Of a stretch of DNA of 64,000 nt, positions 35,266 through 47,410 are shown in pieces. The DNA lies in assembly GCF_018446385.1 (NCBI RefSeq), contig NC_055990.1, positions 25,319,891-25,383,890 on the forward strand, in the 5' to 3' direction. This DNA is from Zingiber officinale (Eukaryota > Streptophyta > Magnoliopsida > Zingiberales > Zingiberaceae). Every line of letters starts with the position of its first letter. The stretch's first letter is position 1. The position numbers and the translations under genes are program-made. The notes beneath the pieces are model-generated. The model was not told where the DNA came from, searched no databases, and saw nothing but the letters and a program-made list of their open reading frames with translations.

Positions 35266-37059
35266 GTGAAGAAGTTGGAGCAAATTCTTCAAGTTCAAGA
35301 CTTTATCAAGCTCAACTTCAAGATGCAATTCCAAGATGGACTTGGATTTGACACAAGGGTGGCTCCACCATACACATCGGCAAGCTTCGATTCTTGGAGA
35401 TCAAGAATTGAAAACTTTCTTATGATGGAGATAGAGCAATGGTTTGCTCTAATGGAAGGCTTCAAAGCTCCAACGAACTCCAAGGGCAAGCTTCTAAAGA
35501 AAAGCAGATGGAGCTCAGAGCAAATTCAAAGGGGCGAGGCAAATGACAAAGTGACCAAGCTTCTGGTCAACTTATTGCCTAGCCACATCTTGGCTCGAGT
35601 TGGAGAATTCGAAGATGCCAAGGAGCTTTGGAGCAAATTGGCCAAGCTTCATGAAGAGATCCCCTCCACTGTACAAGATCATGAAGAATCCAAAGAGGGT
35701 GACTCTTTGGAGCAAGACCAAAAGGAGGATTCCGAGGTTGATAGATGCTCAACATCCGAAGAGGAAATCCAAGATGCTTCATCCTCAAGGGAATGCAACG
35801 AAGGGAACAAGGAGGGAGCATACTCCTTGTTTCATATTCAAGATGATGAAGCCTCCACCTCTAGGATTGAGGGGGAGCAATCCTTGGTGACACCGGATCA
35901 AGAAGAAGGAGAAGCTTCTACATCCGGGTCAAGTGAAGAAGAAGAAGATGGTGCCACCTCTGAAATTCAAGAAATATCAAATGGAGGAGCAAGTGCCATC
36001 CCTATACAAGAAGGTATAAATATTTCAATTAATAATAAAAATCATATAATATGTTTTGAGTGTAGGAAACATGGGCACTATAAGAGCAAGTGTCCCAACT
36101 TGGCCAAGAAGAAGGGCCAAGTGGCACAAAAGGGCAAGGAGAAGCCCAAGGAGACCACCCCCGGGACAAAGAAGAGCAAGGAGCACATTGTGTGCTTCTT
36201 GTGTCAACAAAAAGGGCATTACCGAAGTCAATGCCCCAAGGGGAAGAAGATGGTCAAGGCTCAAGGAGGCACTAGTCAAGGGGGAGCCTCCAAGGTAAAA
36301 AGGAAGGTAACTTTCGTTGAGCCTATTCCCTTGCAAAATGGTAAAAAGCATGCTAGGTCAAATTTTTATCATTTTAATGCGATTTACCATAAGAATAGGA
36401 AGCATGAGGGCCTTAAGGAAAAACATGTGGCCCTACATGCCAAAACTACCCAACCTAAGATTAGGAAGGTAGATAGACACTTGGGCAATAACTCTAAAGA
36501 TTTTAGATACAAGCCCAAAAACAAATATGCTCATGAATCAAATGAAAAATCTAAAACTAAGGACTTAGTGATAGAAAATCAAGTCTTGAGGTCAAGACTT
36601 GATAAAATGGAAAAGACCCTAAAAAGGATGGAAAATATCCTATTAGGGCAAAATGAGCATAGCCTAGGTCTAGGAGCACAAAGGTCATCTAATGGCCATA
36701 GAGGTTTGGGATACAAACCAAAGGCTAAGAAGGATGTGCCCTCTTACCATAGAGTTCCATATAGTTATGGAACAAACCCTAGGTCTAGTGGTCAAGCCAA
36801 AAATACTAGGGAAGTCATCCCTAAGAGTATTTTTGCAATAAATGTGACTAAGACTTCTAAGAAGTCTAAGAAAGTCACAAACAAGGTCACAAGGGAGGTT
36901 ATCCCTAGAGTTGACCTAGAAAATGTGACCAAGGCTTCTAAGAAGCCCAACAAGGTCACTAGGAAGGTATCTAGGGAAGTTATCCCTAGTGAGTACCTAG
37001 AGCATCCAAGGAGCACCAATAGGTGTTGGGTTCCTAGGAGCATCTTCTCTACCCCATAG
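35266..37059 (+). CDS. gag: Gag of the gag-only LTR element, two CCHC zinc knuckles
   Basis: An uninterrupted 597-residue capsid/nucleocapsid-like protein. The N-terminal part has a gag core (PPYTSASFDSWRSRIENFLM and AKELWSKL). A long Glu/Ser-rich acidic stretch (about 140-240) follows, then two CCHC knuckles at about 263-276 (CFECRKHGHYKSKC) and 310-323 (CFLCQQKGHYRSQC). After these come a Lys-rich region, a coiled-coil stretch (VIENQVLRSRLDKMEKTLKR) and repeated TREVIP motifs, ending in RCWVPRSIFSTP. The arrangement resembles SIRE/Maximus Copia gag. In complete elements protease would follow; here the frame stops and about 2.4 kb without coding capacity leads to the 3' LTR. The start at 35266 is the first ATG of the frame; Met20 is an alternative. 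An open gag, next to a host Copia full of stops, suggests recent insertion. Confidence 0.9.
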   Translation: MKKLEQILQVQDFIKLNFKMQFQDGLGFDTRVAPPYTSASFDSWRSRIENFLMMEIEQWFALMEGFKAPTNSKGKLLKKSRWSSEQIQRGEANDKVTKLLVNLLPSHILARVGEFEDAKELWSKLAKLHEEIPSTVQDHEESKEGDSLEQDQKEDSEVDRCSTSEEEIQDASSSRECNEGNKEGAYSLFHIQDDEASTSRIEGEQSLVTPDQEEGEASTSGSSEEEEDGATSEIQEISNGGASAIPIQEGINISINNKNHIICFECRKHGHYKSKCPNLAKKKGQVAQKGKEKPKETTPGTKKSKEHIVCFLCQQKGHYRSQCPKGKKMVKAQGGTSQGGASKVKRKVTFVEPIPLQNGKKHARSNFYHFNAIYHKNRKHEGLKEKHVALHAKTTQPKIRKVDRHLGNNSKDFRYKPKNKYAHESNEKSKTKDLVIENQVLRSRLDKMEKTLKRMENILLGQNEHSLGLGAQRSSNGHRGLGYKPKAKKDVPSYHRVPYSYGTNPRSSGQAKNTREVIPKSIFAINVTKTSKKSKKVTNKVTREVIPRVDLENVTKASKKPNKVTRKVSREVIPSEYLEHPRSTNRCWVPRSIFSTP

Positions 37060-39462
37060 ATGGGTTAGAGAGTGTCAACTCCGATTAGAAGGGTAGTTAA
37101 CCCAACTTTGAGGAAATTGACACTCAAGGAGCATTTTCAGGATTTTTGTTAACCTTTGAAAATGAAATGGAATTATTACTTACTCTTTGAAAGAGTAAAA
37201 TGTGCCTAATGGTGGAAGAATTGATTTTAATCTTAAATGGCACATATTGGGAAATTCATAAGAACTATCAAGTTGGGATTTTGGTATGTTCTTAGGCAAT
37301 TTAAGGCAATCCGAGCCTTAATTTAAAAGTGCTACTCTTGTGAAAAAATGGAATATGCCAACATTTGAGGAATATGCTTAATTTTAATTGGCATAAATTA
37401 ATCAAGGGAATAAGAAATGCAAACTTAGGCTTTGGCATTTTCTTGAAGCACTTTAGGGCAATCTAGGTTTAAGTTGTAAGTTTAGCTAAGACTTTAAGGA
37501 TACTTAGATAGTTAATCTAGGTATATTTTATTTATGCTAAACCTTGCCATGATTGTTTGCCCATCATATGCCATGACATCATGTCTATTTTTACATTCAT
37601 GTTTTATTATGAAAAATCCAAAAATACCATGTCATGACATTCATACATCATGTAGTAATAGGATATTTTCTTTTGAAAATTATTTTCTGTTGATGTATGC
37701 CATAACATAATCATGCATTAAGTTTAATTCCTTGTAATTAAGGACAAATGGCATTTAACGGCACTTATTGACAAGTGACATCCTAGGTGGATGTCTAACA
37801 TTTCTAAAATGCCTAGATAAATATGCATGATCCCTAGATTAGGGCAAAAACCAAAATCTACATCTCACAAAGACTATAAGGTGACTTGTATGTGTTTTAG
37901 TGCATATTATATACAAGTGAGATGTTAGGATGATGAACAAAACTCAAGATGTTGATTTAGTGCATTCTTTTGAGTTTTAGATTCATCAAAACACATAGTT
38001 ATGTGTTTTCCCATCATTGGGAAAGCTAATGTACAAGTCATGTGCATTAAGCCCAAGGAATGTGATGGGATATTGGTTTTGAAAATGTTTTTAAAATGTT
38101 TTTGGAAAACCTTGGTGAAGGCTATCTTTTGATAGTAATCACCATTGAATAGTTAGACACAAACTTGAAGAAAAACACTAAAGTTTTTGCAAGTTTTCAA
38201 GTTTGTGTCAATCTTTGAAAATATGATGTATTTTCAAAGAAAGCTATTTTTCCATGATTAAGTATGCCCTAAATAATGTCTACACGAAATTTCATAATTT
38301 TTGGATTTTTGTAGAATTTTCTAGGAGTTTCTGAAGTTGACTGAAATGGAATTTCAGCAACTATCAGAGCTCCGATCGATCCATGGATCGATTGGAGTTC
38401 CTGAATCGATCCATGGATCGATTCAAACGGCAATTCCCGCGAGCAGAAGCTCGCTAGATCGATCAGCCGATCGATCCAGGGAGTCTGAATCGATCAGTGG
38501 ATCGATTCAGAAAGGTTCAATCGATTGGAACCCAACTCCAATCGATCCAAGTTGCTGATTTTGGCTGGGAAGGCCTGATTTCAGCATCTTTGAACCTCTT
38601 TGAGTCTAGGTAACCATTCCAAACCCCTTAAATACATTTGTATACATACAAAGGGTGTTTTCATGTTGAAAACAAGGATGGATTGGTTAACGAAGACTAA
38701 GTAGAAGTTTAGGTTGAGGTTGTTTCAAATTTTGAATATTTGAACCTCAAAACTTCTAAATTTGGATTTCCTAAAGGTTTAGGGATTCCAAGTCATTGTT
38801 GGTGCAATGACAGAAGTTACCACCATGTCTTTAGGGGGAGGGACTCTTTAAAGACATGAAAATTATTTTTCATGAACCTTGGAAGGTGGTTAACCTTCTG
38901 TTGTGAACTTGCTCAAGGTTGAGCATTTAAACTTGAAATGGGGAGAAATGGGGAGTGGATATCCTCATTATTTCAAGTGGACACTCAAGTGGTAGATAAT
39001 GCTCAAGGTTGGGTAGTTGTCTACATTGAGGGAGAAGTTAAGGATAAATGAAGGGTATGAGACCTTCATTATCGTGTTGATCACAACGAGTGATGTTGTG
39101 AACAACGATGAGCAACTCTTCAGGGGGAGAGTCTTCAACAAATGGATTTGTTGAAGTGTGCCCAGAATTGGAGCATAGGTTGATGTGTGTCCAACGATGG
39201 GTTGATGTGTGCCAATAGGGGGAGAATGTATGGTTAAGCTTAGTCCTTCATTACCTATGGGAAGGTCATAGGGGGAGAATGAAAGGACTCATGAAAGGGA
39301 GTAAGTTAGACTTTCATTACCTAGAGGGAGTTTGCCCTCTTAGGGGGAGAATGAAGAGCTTAATTTATGCTTTCATTACCTAGTGGCATGAAGAAGGAGG
39401 CTATGGGATTAGCCTAACTTACATATGGGATTGTAAGTGTTATTGTGGTATTGTCAAACATC
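37060..39462 (+). other. Non-coding internal region of the gag-only element
   Basis: No pol domains on either strand. It contains a GATCGAT inverted-repeat cluster at 38369-38550 like the one in the LTR, and several AGGGGGAG tracts (38833, 39121, 39219, 39266, 39340) that resemble extra polypurine tracts. Confidence 0.8.
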
Positions 39463-39475
39463 AAAAAGGGGGAGA
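39463..39475 (+). other. Polypurine tract of the gag-only element
   Basis: AAAAAGGGGGAGA ends one base before the 3' LTR; the plus-strand primer site expected for an LTR element. Confidence 0.9.
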
Positions 39476-39476
39476 T

Positions 39477-40987
39477 TGTTGGTGCAATATCCCTTAGGTC
39501 AAGGTTGACCTGGGTAACCAAGCTGAGTCTTGGTTTGGGTTTAGATGTTTGACAATAAGATATTGATTGAAGAAGAGTCAAGTAGGTCAAGGTTGACTGG
39601 ATACTTGACTGGGAAGTCCTAACTGGGATGTTGGGCAAAATGAAAGACCTAGTGAGTGAAGCTAGGCAGTATGAAAGTCCTGGTGAGTGAAGCCAGGCAG
39701 AAGAAAAGTCCTGGTGAGTGAAGCCAGGCAGAAGGAAGTCCTAGTGAGTGAAGCTAGGCAGATGGAAATCCTGGTGAGTGAAGCCAGGTGAAAGTCCTAG
39801 TGAGTGAAGCTAGGCAGATGGAAATCCTGGTGAGTGAAGCCAGGTGAAAGTCCTAGTGAGTGAAGCTAGGCAGATGGAAAACCCTAGTGAGTGAAGCTAG
39901 GTGAAAGTCCTGGTGAGTGAAGCCAGGCAAGGGAAAATCCAGATGGATCAAGGATGATCGGACATCTGGTGCTGGGAAGTCCAAGTAGGTCAAAGGATTG
40001 ACTGGATACTTGGTGAAGGACCAAGTAGGTAAGTGTGGGTCCCATGATCCCAATGTGAGAGGTTGAGGCAGTGCCTGGACAGGTAGGAGTCGTTAACCGG
40101 TCAAGGGAGTGACTAGATGCTAGGCATGACATACCAACAGGTCAAGGTTGACCGGATGTTGGTTTGGGATGTTTGGGACTTGGTTTTGGACAAAAATCAA
40201 GTGCTGGATCGATCAGTGGATCGATCCAGGCTCTGGATCGATCAGTGGATCGATCCAGACCTGTCCCAGCGAACAGAGAGCTTCTGGATCGATCCGTGGA
40301 TCGATCCAGAGGTCCCAATCGATCAGTGGATCGATTGGGACGCGGCTGCTTCGCGCGATAAGCGCTGGATCGATCCGTGGATCGATGCTGCTTCGAGCGA
40401 TAAGCGCTGGATCGATCCGTGGATCGATCCAAAGCCTCCCCGATCGATTGGGAACATTCGAATCGATCGGGATCCGACCGTTGGCGTCGTTTATAGCTGC
40501 AGGCGTTCGATGGCTGCGACATCGCTTCACTGATTCACTCCAGAGCTCTCGCCAACTCCTCCACAGCGCTCACAAAGCTCAGATCGCCAGTTCTTGAAGG
40601 ATCTTGGAAGCTCTCCAAGTCAAGAGGCGGATCAAAGCCAAGAAGAGAAGCTAGGGTTAGAGTTTTGTACTCATTGTAAGCTTGTAAGCTTGTATTTCTT
40701 GTATCCCTTCCCTCTCTTCTTGTATTGAGTCTTGTAGGGCTTCTTCGCCCTTGGTAGTTACCATAAAGGAGAGTTTTATTTAGTGGAGGGTGTGTGTGTT
40801 GGTGTGGATCCTTGGATTAGTCACCTCTTGTGAGGTGGATACCAAGTAAAACCAACCGTGTTAGCGTTGTGTGTTTGTTTCTGTATTTTCCGCTGCACAT
40901 CTTTGAAGGAACAAGCAACGCTGAGCAAGAGCGAACGCGACGAGCTATTCACCCCCCCCCCCCCTCTAGCTACTTTTGGTCCTAACA
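39477..40987 (+). repeat. 3' LTR of the gag-only element
   Basis: 1,511 bp with the same ends as the 5' LTR. It differs mainly by indels: a replaced segment around 40010-40100, two extra GATCGAT hairpins at 40220-40340, and a C run at about 40951-40964 where the 5' LTR has only five C. Elsewhere it is almost identical. Confidence 0.95.
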
Positions 40988-43111
40988 TTTGTCATTAACA
41001 AACTTCCTCAACCAAGGTTAGAATTCATTTCACCTTTTGAGAAATTATGGAACATAAAACCTACAGTTAGCTACTTTCGAGTATTTGGTTGTGTATGTTA
41101 TGTATTTGTTTCTGATCACTTACGAACCAAGTTCGATAAGAAAGCTATTAGATGTATCTTTGTGGGATATGATAGCCAAAGAAAGGGGTGGAAATGTTGC
41201 GATCCAACAAGTGGAAGATGTTACACTTCACGAAATGTAGTGTTTGATGAAGCATCTTCTTGGTGGAATCCCGTTAAGGAGGTGTTGTCAGATTCTAAAG
41301 ACCTCGAAGATAAATTGCAACAAAAGATGAGAGAGCATATTGTTCAACTTCAACCAAGTTCAGATGAATCAGGAGATCCAAATGACAATGATATTAAACA
41401 AGGAGTGACTTAGAGTCATTGGCAAACCGACATATATCAACAACCAAATGAAGAAGAGAGACCTAGTGAAATGGAAGAATCAACTCCACAATCTCAACTC
41501 TGAAGGTCAATCAGAACACGAAGGCCAAATCCAAAATATGTCAATGCAGTCATAGTTGAAGAAGCAACAGAGCCTGAGACATTTGAAGAAGCGTCGCAAA
41601 GTCCTGAGTGGGTGATAGCTATGAAAGAAGAGATTGATGCACTGCAGCAAAATCAAACTTGGGATCTCATACCAAAACCAAGAGATGTGAAACTCATTTC
41701 TTGCAAGTGGGGTTTCAAAATAAAGCGTCGTCCAAATGGGTTAATCGAGAGGTACAAGGCACGATTGGTAGCTCGTGGTTTCTCTCAACAGTATGGACTA
41801 GACTATGATGAAACATTTAGTCCAGTGGCAAAACTTACAACTGTATGAATCTTTCTTGCACTTGCAGCCAACAAAGACTGAAATCTATGGCAGATGGATG
41901 TGAAGAATGCTTTTCTTCATGGAGAATTGGATCAGGAAATTTATATGATCCAACCAATAGGTTTTCAGAACCAACATCATCCTGAATATGTGTGTAAGCT
42001 ACGGAAAGCACTCTACGGATTGAAACAAGTACCCAGGGCGTGATATGGTAAAATTACTGAATTTCTAACTCAAAGTGGTTATTTAGTAACATCTGCAGAT
42101 TCCATCTTATTTATCAAAACAAATAAAGGAAAATTAGCTATCGTGTTAGTATATGTGGATGACCTAGTCATAACAGGCGACGACAAAGAAGAAATTCTTC
42201 AAACAAAGGAGAATTTATCAGTTCGCTTTCAAATGAAAGAACTTGGGCAACTTAAGCATTTTCTTGGTTTAGAGATTGATTGCACACAAAATGGAATATT
42301 TCTTTGTCAACAAAAATATTCCAAAGACTTGTTGAAAAAGTTTGGAATGCTCGAATGCAAGTCGATCTCGACACCCATGGAGCCAAATATCAGAATGTGT
42401 GCACGTGAAGGGAAAAGTTTAGGAGATGCAACTATGTATCAATAATTTGTAGACAGTCTCATCTACTTAACCTTAACTCGACCTGATATTTCTTATGCAG
42501 TCAGTGTGATAAGTCGGTATATGCAAAATCCAAAGAAGCCTCATTTGGAAGTAGCTCGACGAATATTAAGATATGTAAAGAGCACAACTGATTATTGCCT
42601 TTTGTACAAAAGAAATGAAGACTGTAAGTTAGTTGGCTACTGCGATGCTGACTATGCAGGAGATTGTGACACAAGAAGATCAACAACTGGTTATGTATTC
42701 AAGCTTGGTTCTGGAACAATCTCGTGGTGCAACAAGAGACAACCAACTGTATCATTGTCAACTACTGAAGCTGAGTATTGAGCAGTAGCAATGGCAGCTC
42801 AAGAGAGCACATGGATAATACAACTAATGAATAATCTACATCAACCAGTAGATTATGCAGTTCCAATATATTGTGACAATCAATCAGCAATTCATTTGGC
42901 AGAAAATCCAATCTTTTATGCAAGAACTAAGCATGTTGAAGTTCATTATCATTTTATCAGAGAAAAAGTTCTGCAAGGAGAAATTGAGATGAGACAAATT
43001 AGTACAGATGATCAAGTTGCGGACGTATTTACAAAAGGATTAAACGCCAACAAATTTAAGATGTTCCGTTATCAACTCAGCATAGTACAAAGGGTTGGTG
43101 TTGAGGGGGAG
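40988..43111 (+). pseudogene. Copia element A, 3' part: integrase end, reverse transcriptase and RNase H
   Basis: The frame continues from 33707 with the integrase C-terminal region (VFGCVCYVFVSDHLRTKFD), then the RT ([45 protein letters not shown], and [11 protein letters not shown] with the catalytic YVDD near 42155) and RNase H ([62 protein letters not shown]). In-frame stops at 41411, 41846, 41879, 42040, 42443 and 42779 kill it. The order integrase before RT marks it as Ty1/Copia. It reads through to the 3' LTR at 43112. Confidence 0.93.
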
Positions 43112-43522
43112 TGTTGAAGATCAATACCAATCCGTTAACGGATAAAAATAAAAATATAGATGGGAGTATTTTTTCTCATTCAATGGATAAGATTTAATTG
43201 ATAAGAATTAAAATGTATGGTTGAGAGTATTTCTCTCATCCAATGGATAGGGATAGAATTTCTTGGTAGATATAATTTAGTTTTCTGATCAACTATATAT
43301 CTTGTATGGTGAGTACTATAAATACTCCCCCTGCATTCTTGTTTCATCATCCAACGAAAAATAAAAGTATAGAGTCTTCAAGTTGAAAGTTGTTCTCCAT
43401 CTTCCTTTTCCTTTCCTCTCTAAAATTGTGAGTGATTCTCAAAAGTGTTGTAGTATCTTTGAAGTGTGAATATAATACAAGTAATTTATTTACTTGTTTA
43501 TAGTCCAATTTTTTTATCGACA
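43112..43522 (+). repeat. 3' LTR of Copia element A
   Basis: It begins TGTTGAAGATCAATACC directly after the purine tract TTGAGGGGGAG (43101-43111) and probably ends TTATCGACA. A TATA-like stretch (AACTATATATC, near 43293) lies inside. The matching 5' LTR was not found, so the right boundary rests only on the TG..CA rule. Confidence 0.65.
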
Positions 43523-43545
43523 TAATGTGGATCAATTAGTATTGA

Positions 43546-44160
43546 CTTGGTTAATCTCATCAATTACTCAATCTATACTCCCTATGCTCGTGGGGCTCAA
43601 AACCTCTCGTCAAGTTTGGAAAGCTCTAGAACACTCTTTTGCATCTTACTCTCGAATATGAGTTCTTCAACTTCGTCTACAACTATAGTCTGTGCAACAA
43701 GAAGATATCTCCATTAATGATTATATGCAATCAATCAAGACCATCGCCAACAACTTAGTTGCAATTGGATATCCGGTCTCTGATCCAAAACTATTAATGC
43801 ATGTTCTTGCAAGTTTAGGCCCTCAATATGATAGTTTTGTTCCTAGTATCACGACTCATATGAATCAAGTGTCGCTTGAAACACTTTACAGTATGTTATC
43901 CTCTAATGAAATACTTCTACAGATACAATCTCAGAGGATGTCAGATTCTCTTTCATTGTTGGCACACGTGACTAGCAAAGCTCCATAATCTGATCATCAG
44001 AACAAGCCTCATTTGCAACATGATTATCAAAATCATAATGGAGGAGGTAGAGGTCGGGGTTGAGGCCGAGGTAGAGGACGTTGCCAGATTTGCTTCAACT
44101 ATTGTCATTATGCTCAAAAGTGTTATAAGAAATTTGATTCAAATTTCACCTGAGGTCTCA
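43546..44160 (+). pseudogene. Copia element B, gag fragment with zinc knuckle
   Basis: Gag of a different Copia lineage (Ale/Retrofit-like style): SRQVWKALEHSFASYSR, then QQEDISINDYMQSIKTIANN and GPQYDSFVPSITTHM. A Gly/Arg-rich stretch and a CQICFNYCHYAQKC knuckle follow near 44085. Stops occur near 43660, 43680, 43987 and 44062. The piece is cut off at 44221 by the start of the next LTR element and has no LTR of its own. Confidence 0.8.
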
Positions 44161-44221
44161 CATCATTAAATCAAGTTTCAACTATTGTCATTATTTTTAT
44201 ATTTATTATTACCATATTTAT

Positions 44222-45512
44222 TGTTCCTGTCGGGAAGTTGAGAAGACGGAACTGTCGGAACGACGTGTCTGGAATGTTGACCGCATCTCCATGACCTAGA
44301 TGGTGGGTTGTCTCTTGTGTTGACCAAGTCGTCCGATGTCCTCTGGTCAACATTACCTGCAACCAGCGACCGGGTCACTCCGGTCTCTGGTACCCCGATG
44401 CTCGAGGCGGGCCCCACGAATATATAAGCAGTCGAACAATGATAGCATAACTAAATAAATACAAGACGAGTACAGTGACGTACCCTGACCCCGGAGGCAC
44501 CCTCGGATGGGTCGGTGAGCTAATCGAGGTGCTGGTCGAGTCGTAGTGGCCCGGACGAGTAGATGGGTGTGAGCTAGCTATGAAGCCGGATCGGGGGGCG
44601 ACGACATGGAATCCGGTGCAGCATGGGTCCAAGAGGCGGCATGTCGGCTGAAATAGGACGGCGGCTCCTGAGCCAGAATACTTCAACGACTCACAGGCCG
44701 GGATATGATGATGGCTCGCAGGCCGACACACGACACGCAGGTCGGATAATACACGTAACTCACAAGCATGATAACAATATGAATAGCGAAACACAACATG
44801 ACTCGATGGCCGGAACCCCATCTCGACTCGAAGGTCAGAGCAAACAAATAGTGCGCAGACGGCGATTGCCCGGAGGGTGACGACGTCCATTGGAGATGGC
44901 GGCTGTGACAGCGGGAGGGGGCAGCGGTGACTTCCGACGGCGGTACCCACAACCGCTGGGGGCGACGGTGGCGGCAGGAGGTGCAGGTGACCGCTAGAAG
45001 CGACGGCGGCGCTGTTGGAGGCGGTGGCGGCATTCTTCTAGCAACGTAGGAGAGGGACGCAGAGGCGCGTGGCTCCCAGATGCGGTGGCACACGACTCAG
45101 GATGAAGGCGTCGAGAGGGGCTTAGCTCAGGCCGACGCTCGGAAAGAGGAGGGTGAGATGTCCTCGAGGAGGTCGACGTCGTCGAGCCTCCTTGGCGGCG
45201 TCAACGGTCTGCGAAGGAGAAGCCCCCTCTGGTCCCTCCTGGCGGCGGCAAACCCAAGCACCATCCCCTTCCTCTTGGTGGTAGCGTTGGGGTGAAGAGG
45301 TCGGAGGAAAGGAGGTAGAGGAGAGGAGTGGCGGGTGATCGACGTCGCCGCCGACGTGGAAGGAGGAAGCAGGTCCTTTGGCGGATGCGAACCAAACCAA
45401 AAATGAAGCCTCTCCCCAAATATGATGAACAGTGCCATAAAAAGGGCTACCGTCGAATGACCAAAACACCCTCCTTTTCCCCTAATTACCCCTATGCCAT
45501 CAAATATATCCA
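44222..45512 (-). repeat. 3' LTR of the minus-strand LARD-like element
   Basis: 1,291 bp. Long G/C-rich open frames within it are not conserved as protein between the two LTRs. A TATA-like GCTTATATATTC reads on the minus strand near 44419-44430. Confidence 0.8.
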
Positions 45513-46429
45513 CATCACAAGTCTCCCCTTCAAGTCTAGTCGAAGGAGGCGTAAGTCCGACTGACGAGATAGTCTGTTGCGAAAGCTGAATCGCTCTCGA
45601 TATCAGGGTCAAATTGCTAAACCCCTTGTATAATGTCACGCGAGCGGTCGCTATAGTAACGGTGTCACATGAGATGGTAACAGTGCCGAGCGAACCAAGT
45701 CGATAACCGGACCAATGCTGAGCAAAAAACAAAACATTAAGCGAACGACGAGTAAAATGATAGTCGACCGAGCGACACGCGAGATGCCAAGAAAATCGAG
45801 CGAACGAGTGATGTCGAGCACGCGACGGCGAAGTTGTCGACCGGGCGATCGGAAGAATGTCGATCGGGCGGATAGATGCCAACGGATGATGCTGAGCGCG
45901 CGACCGCAAAGATGTCGACTGGGGCGATCGGAAAAATGGCAATCGAGCCCCGAAAAATATCGAATGGATGACTATAAAATGTGATCGGGCGATCTCGAAA
46001 TGTCGATATGGTGATCGTAAAGTGCCGACCTGACGATCACCAGGACGTAGAGTGAAACAAGCGCGTGGCTAAGTGGACGATCAGGCGACTACTAAAGTGT
46101 CGACCGAGCAACAGAAAATAGGGTCGAGCGACTGCCAGGCAAGCTATCGGGCTAACGCCAAGTGTGCGCTTGGACAAATACTGAGCGAGAGGAGAAGCAG
46201 GGCTGGGCAGGAGTGGATCCTGAAAACTGAGCGGGAGCATAACCTGTGAAATCGAATACGCATGGAGATGAAAGTCGTGAGCCGAACGAGCGCCTTGCAC
46301 GTGAACTGAATTAGAGTGTAGCCCGTGAGTCGAAGGCGCAGGGAAGCGAAAGTCGTGAGCTGAACGAGCACATAGCCTATGAGATATTTTGCTCCGAAAC
46401 CAGTGGGGATACTCTTGTTCGTGACCATT

Positions 46430-47410
46430 GGAGATAGCTCGACCCCGAACGGGGGAGATAAGCTACTATGGTATACTCCATGACTAATGAAGATCTCTCG
46501 ACCCCGAACGGGGGAGATATGGGATCCGATGAGCTGGTCCGAGACCAGTGAAGATCACTCGACCCTGAATGGGGGAGATAGAATATCTAATATGTTGGTC
46601 CGCAACTAGTGAAGGCTACTCGACCCTGAACGGGGGAGATGAAATATCCGCTAAGCTGATCCACGACTAGTGACGATCGCTCAACCCCGAATAGGGGAGA
46701 TAAGAGATCCGATGGTGACAATCACTCAACCCCGAACGGAGGAGATAGAACATCTGACATGCTGGTCCGTGACCAGTGAAGGCTGCTCGACCCTGAACGG
46801 GAGAGATAAGATATCCGATAAGCTGGTCCTAGACCAGTGACGACCGCTCGACCCCGAACAAGGGAGATAGTAGATCCGATGGTGACAATCACTCGACCCC
46901 AAACGGGGGAGATAGAACATCTGGCATCTGATCCGCGACCAGTGAATGCTGCTCGACCCCGAACGGGGGAGATGAAATATCCACTAAGCTGGTCTGCGAC
47001 CAGTGACGATCGCTTGACCCCGAATGGGGGAGATAGGAGATCCGATGGTGGCAATCGCTCGACCCCGAACTGGGGAGATAGTACATCTGGCATGCTGGTT
47101 CACGACCAGTGAAGGCTGCTCGACCCTGAACGGGGGGAGATGAAATATTCGCTAAGCTAGTCCGCGACCAGTGACGACCACTCGACCCCGAACAAGGGAG
47201 ATAAGATATCCGATAAGCTAGTCCGAGACTAGTGACGACCGCTTGACCCCGAACGAGGGAGATCAAATATCTGAAGCTGGTCCGAGACCAATGAAGACCA
47301 CTCAACCCTGAACGGGGGAGAAAGATGCTCTGATAAGCTGGTCCGAGACCAGTGAAGAACACTCGACCTCGAATGGGGGAGATAGATGCTTTGATAAGCT
47401 GGTCGGTGGA
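46430..47410 (-). repeat. Tandem array 1 in the LARD-like element
   Basis: Roughly 60-75-bp units of the form GCTGGTCCGAGACCAGTGA..GACC..TCGACCCCGAACGGGG-GAGATA. CTGGTC-CGA-GACCAG is an inverted repeat; a variant unit at 47218-47232 has CTAGTC-CGA-GACTAG, keeping the pairing. Confidence 0.85.

Larger units (their letters stand above)
33708..40987 (+). mobile_element. Complete gag-only LTR retrotransposon (non-autonomous, SIRE-like)
   Basis: The 7,280-bp element has two near-identical LTRs (33708-35190 and 39477-40987), a Met-tRNA primer site right after the 5' LTR, one intact gag ORF, about 2.4 kb of non-coding DNA, and a polypurine tract before the 3' LTR. TTTGT flanks it on both sides (33703-33707 and 40988-40992). 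There is no protease, integrase, RT or RNase H anywhere inside, so it must depend on enzymes from a partner. It sits in the integrase gene of Copia A, whose frame is continuous across the insertion once one TTTGT is discounted. Confidence 0.95.

Noticed and set aside
45127..45942. 271-codon minus-strand ORF across an LTR border
   Set aside because: No domain, it crosses the LTR/interior boundary, and the frame is not kept in the other LTR.
46722..47362. ORFs with repeating LPRSGSS / SPPFGVE peptides
   Set aside because: Translations of tandem array 1; no conserved frame among units.
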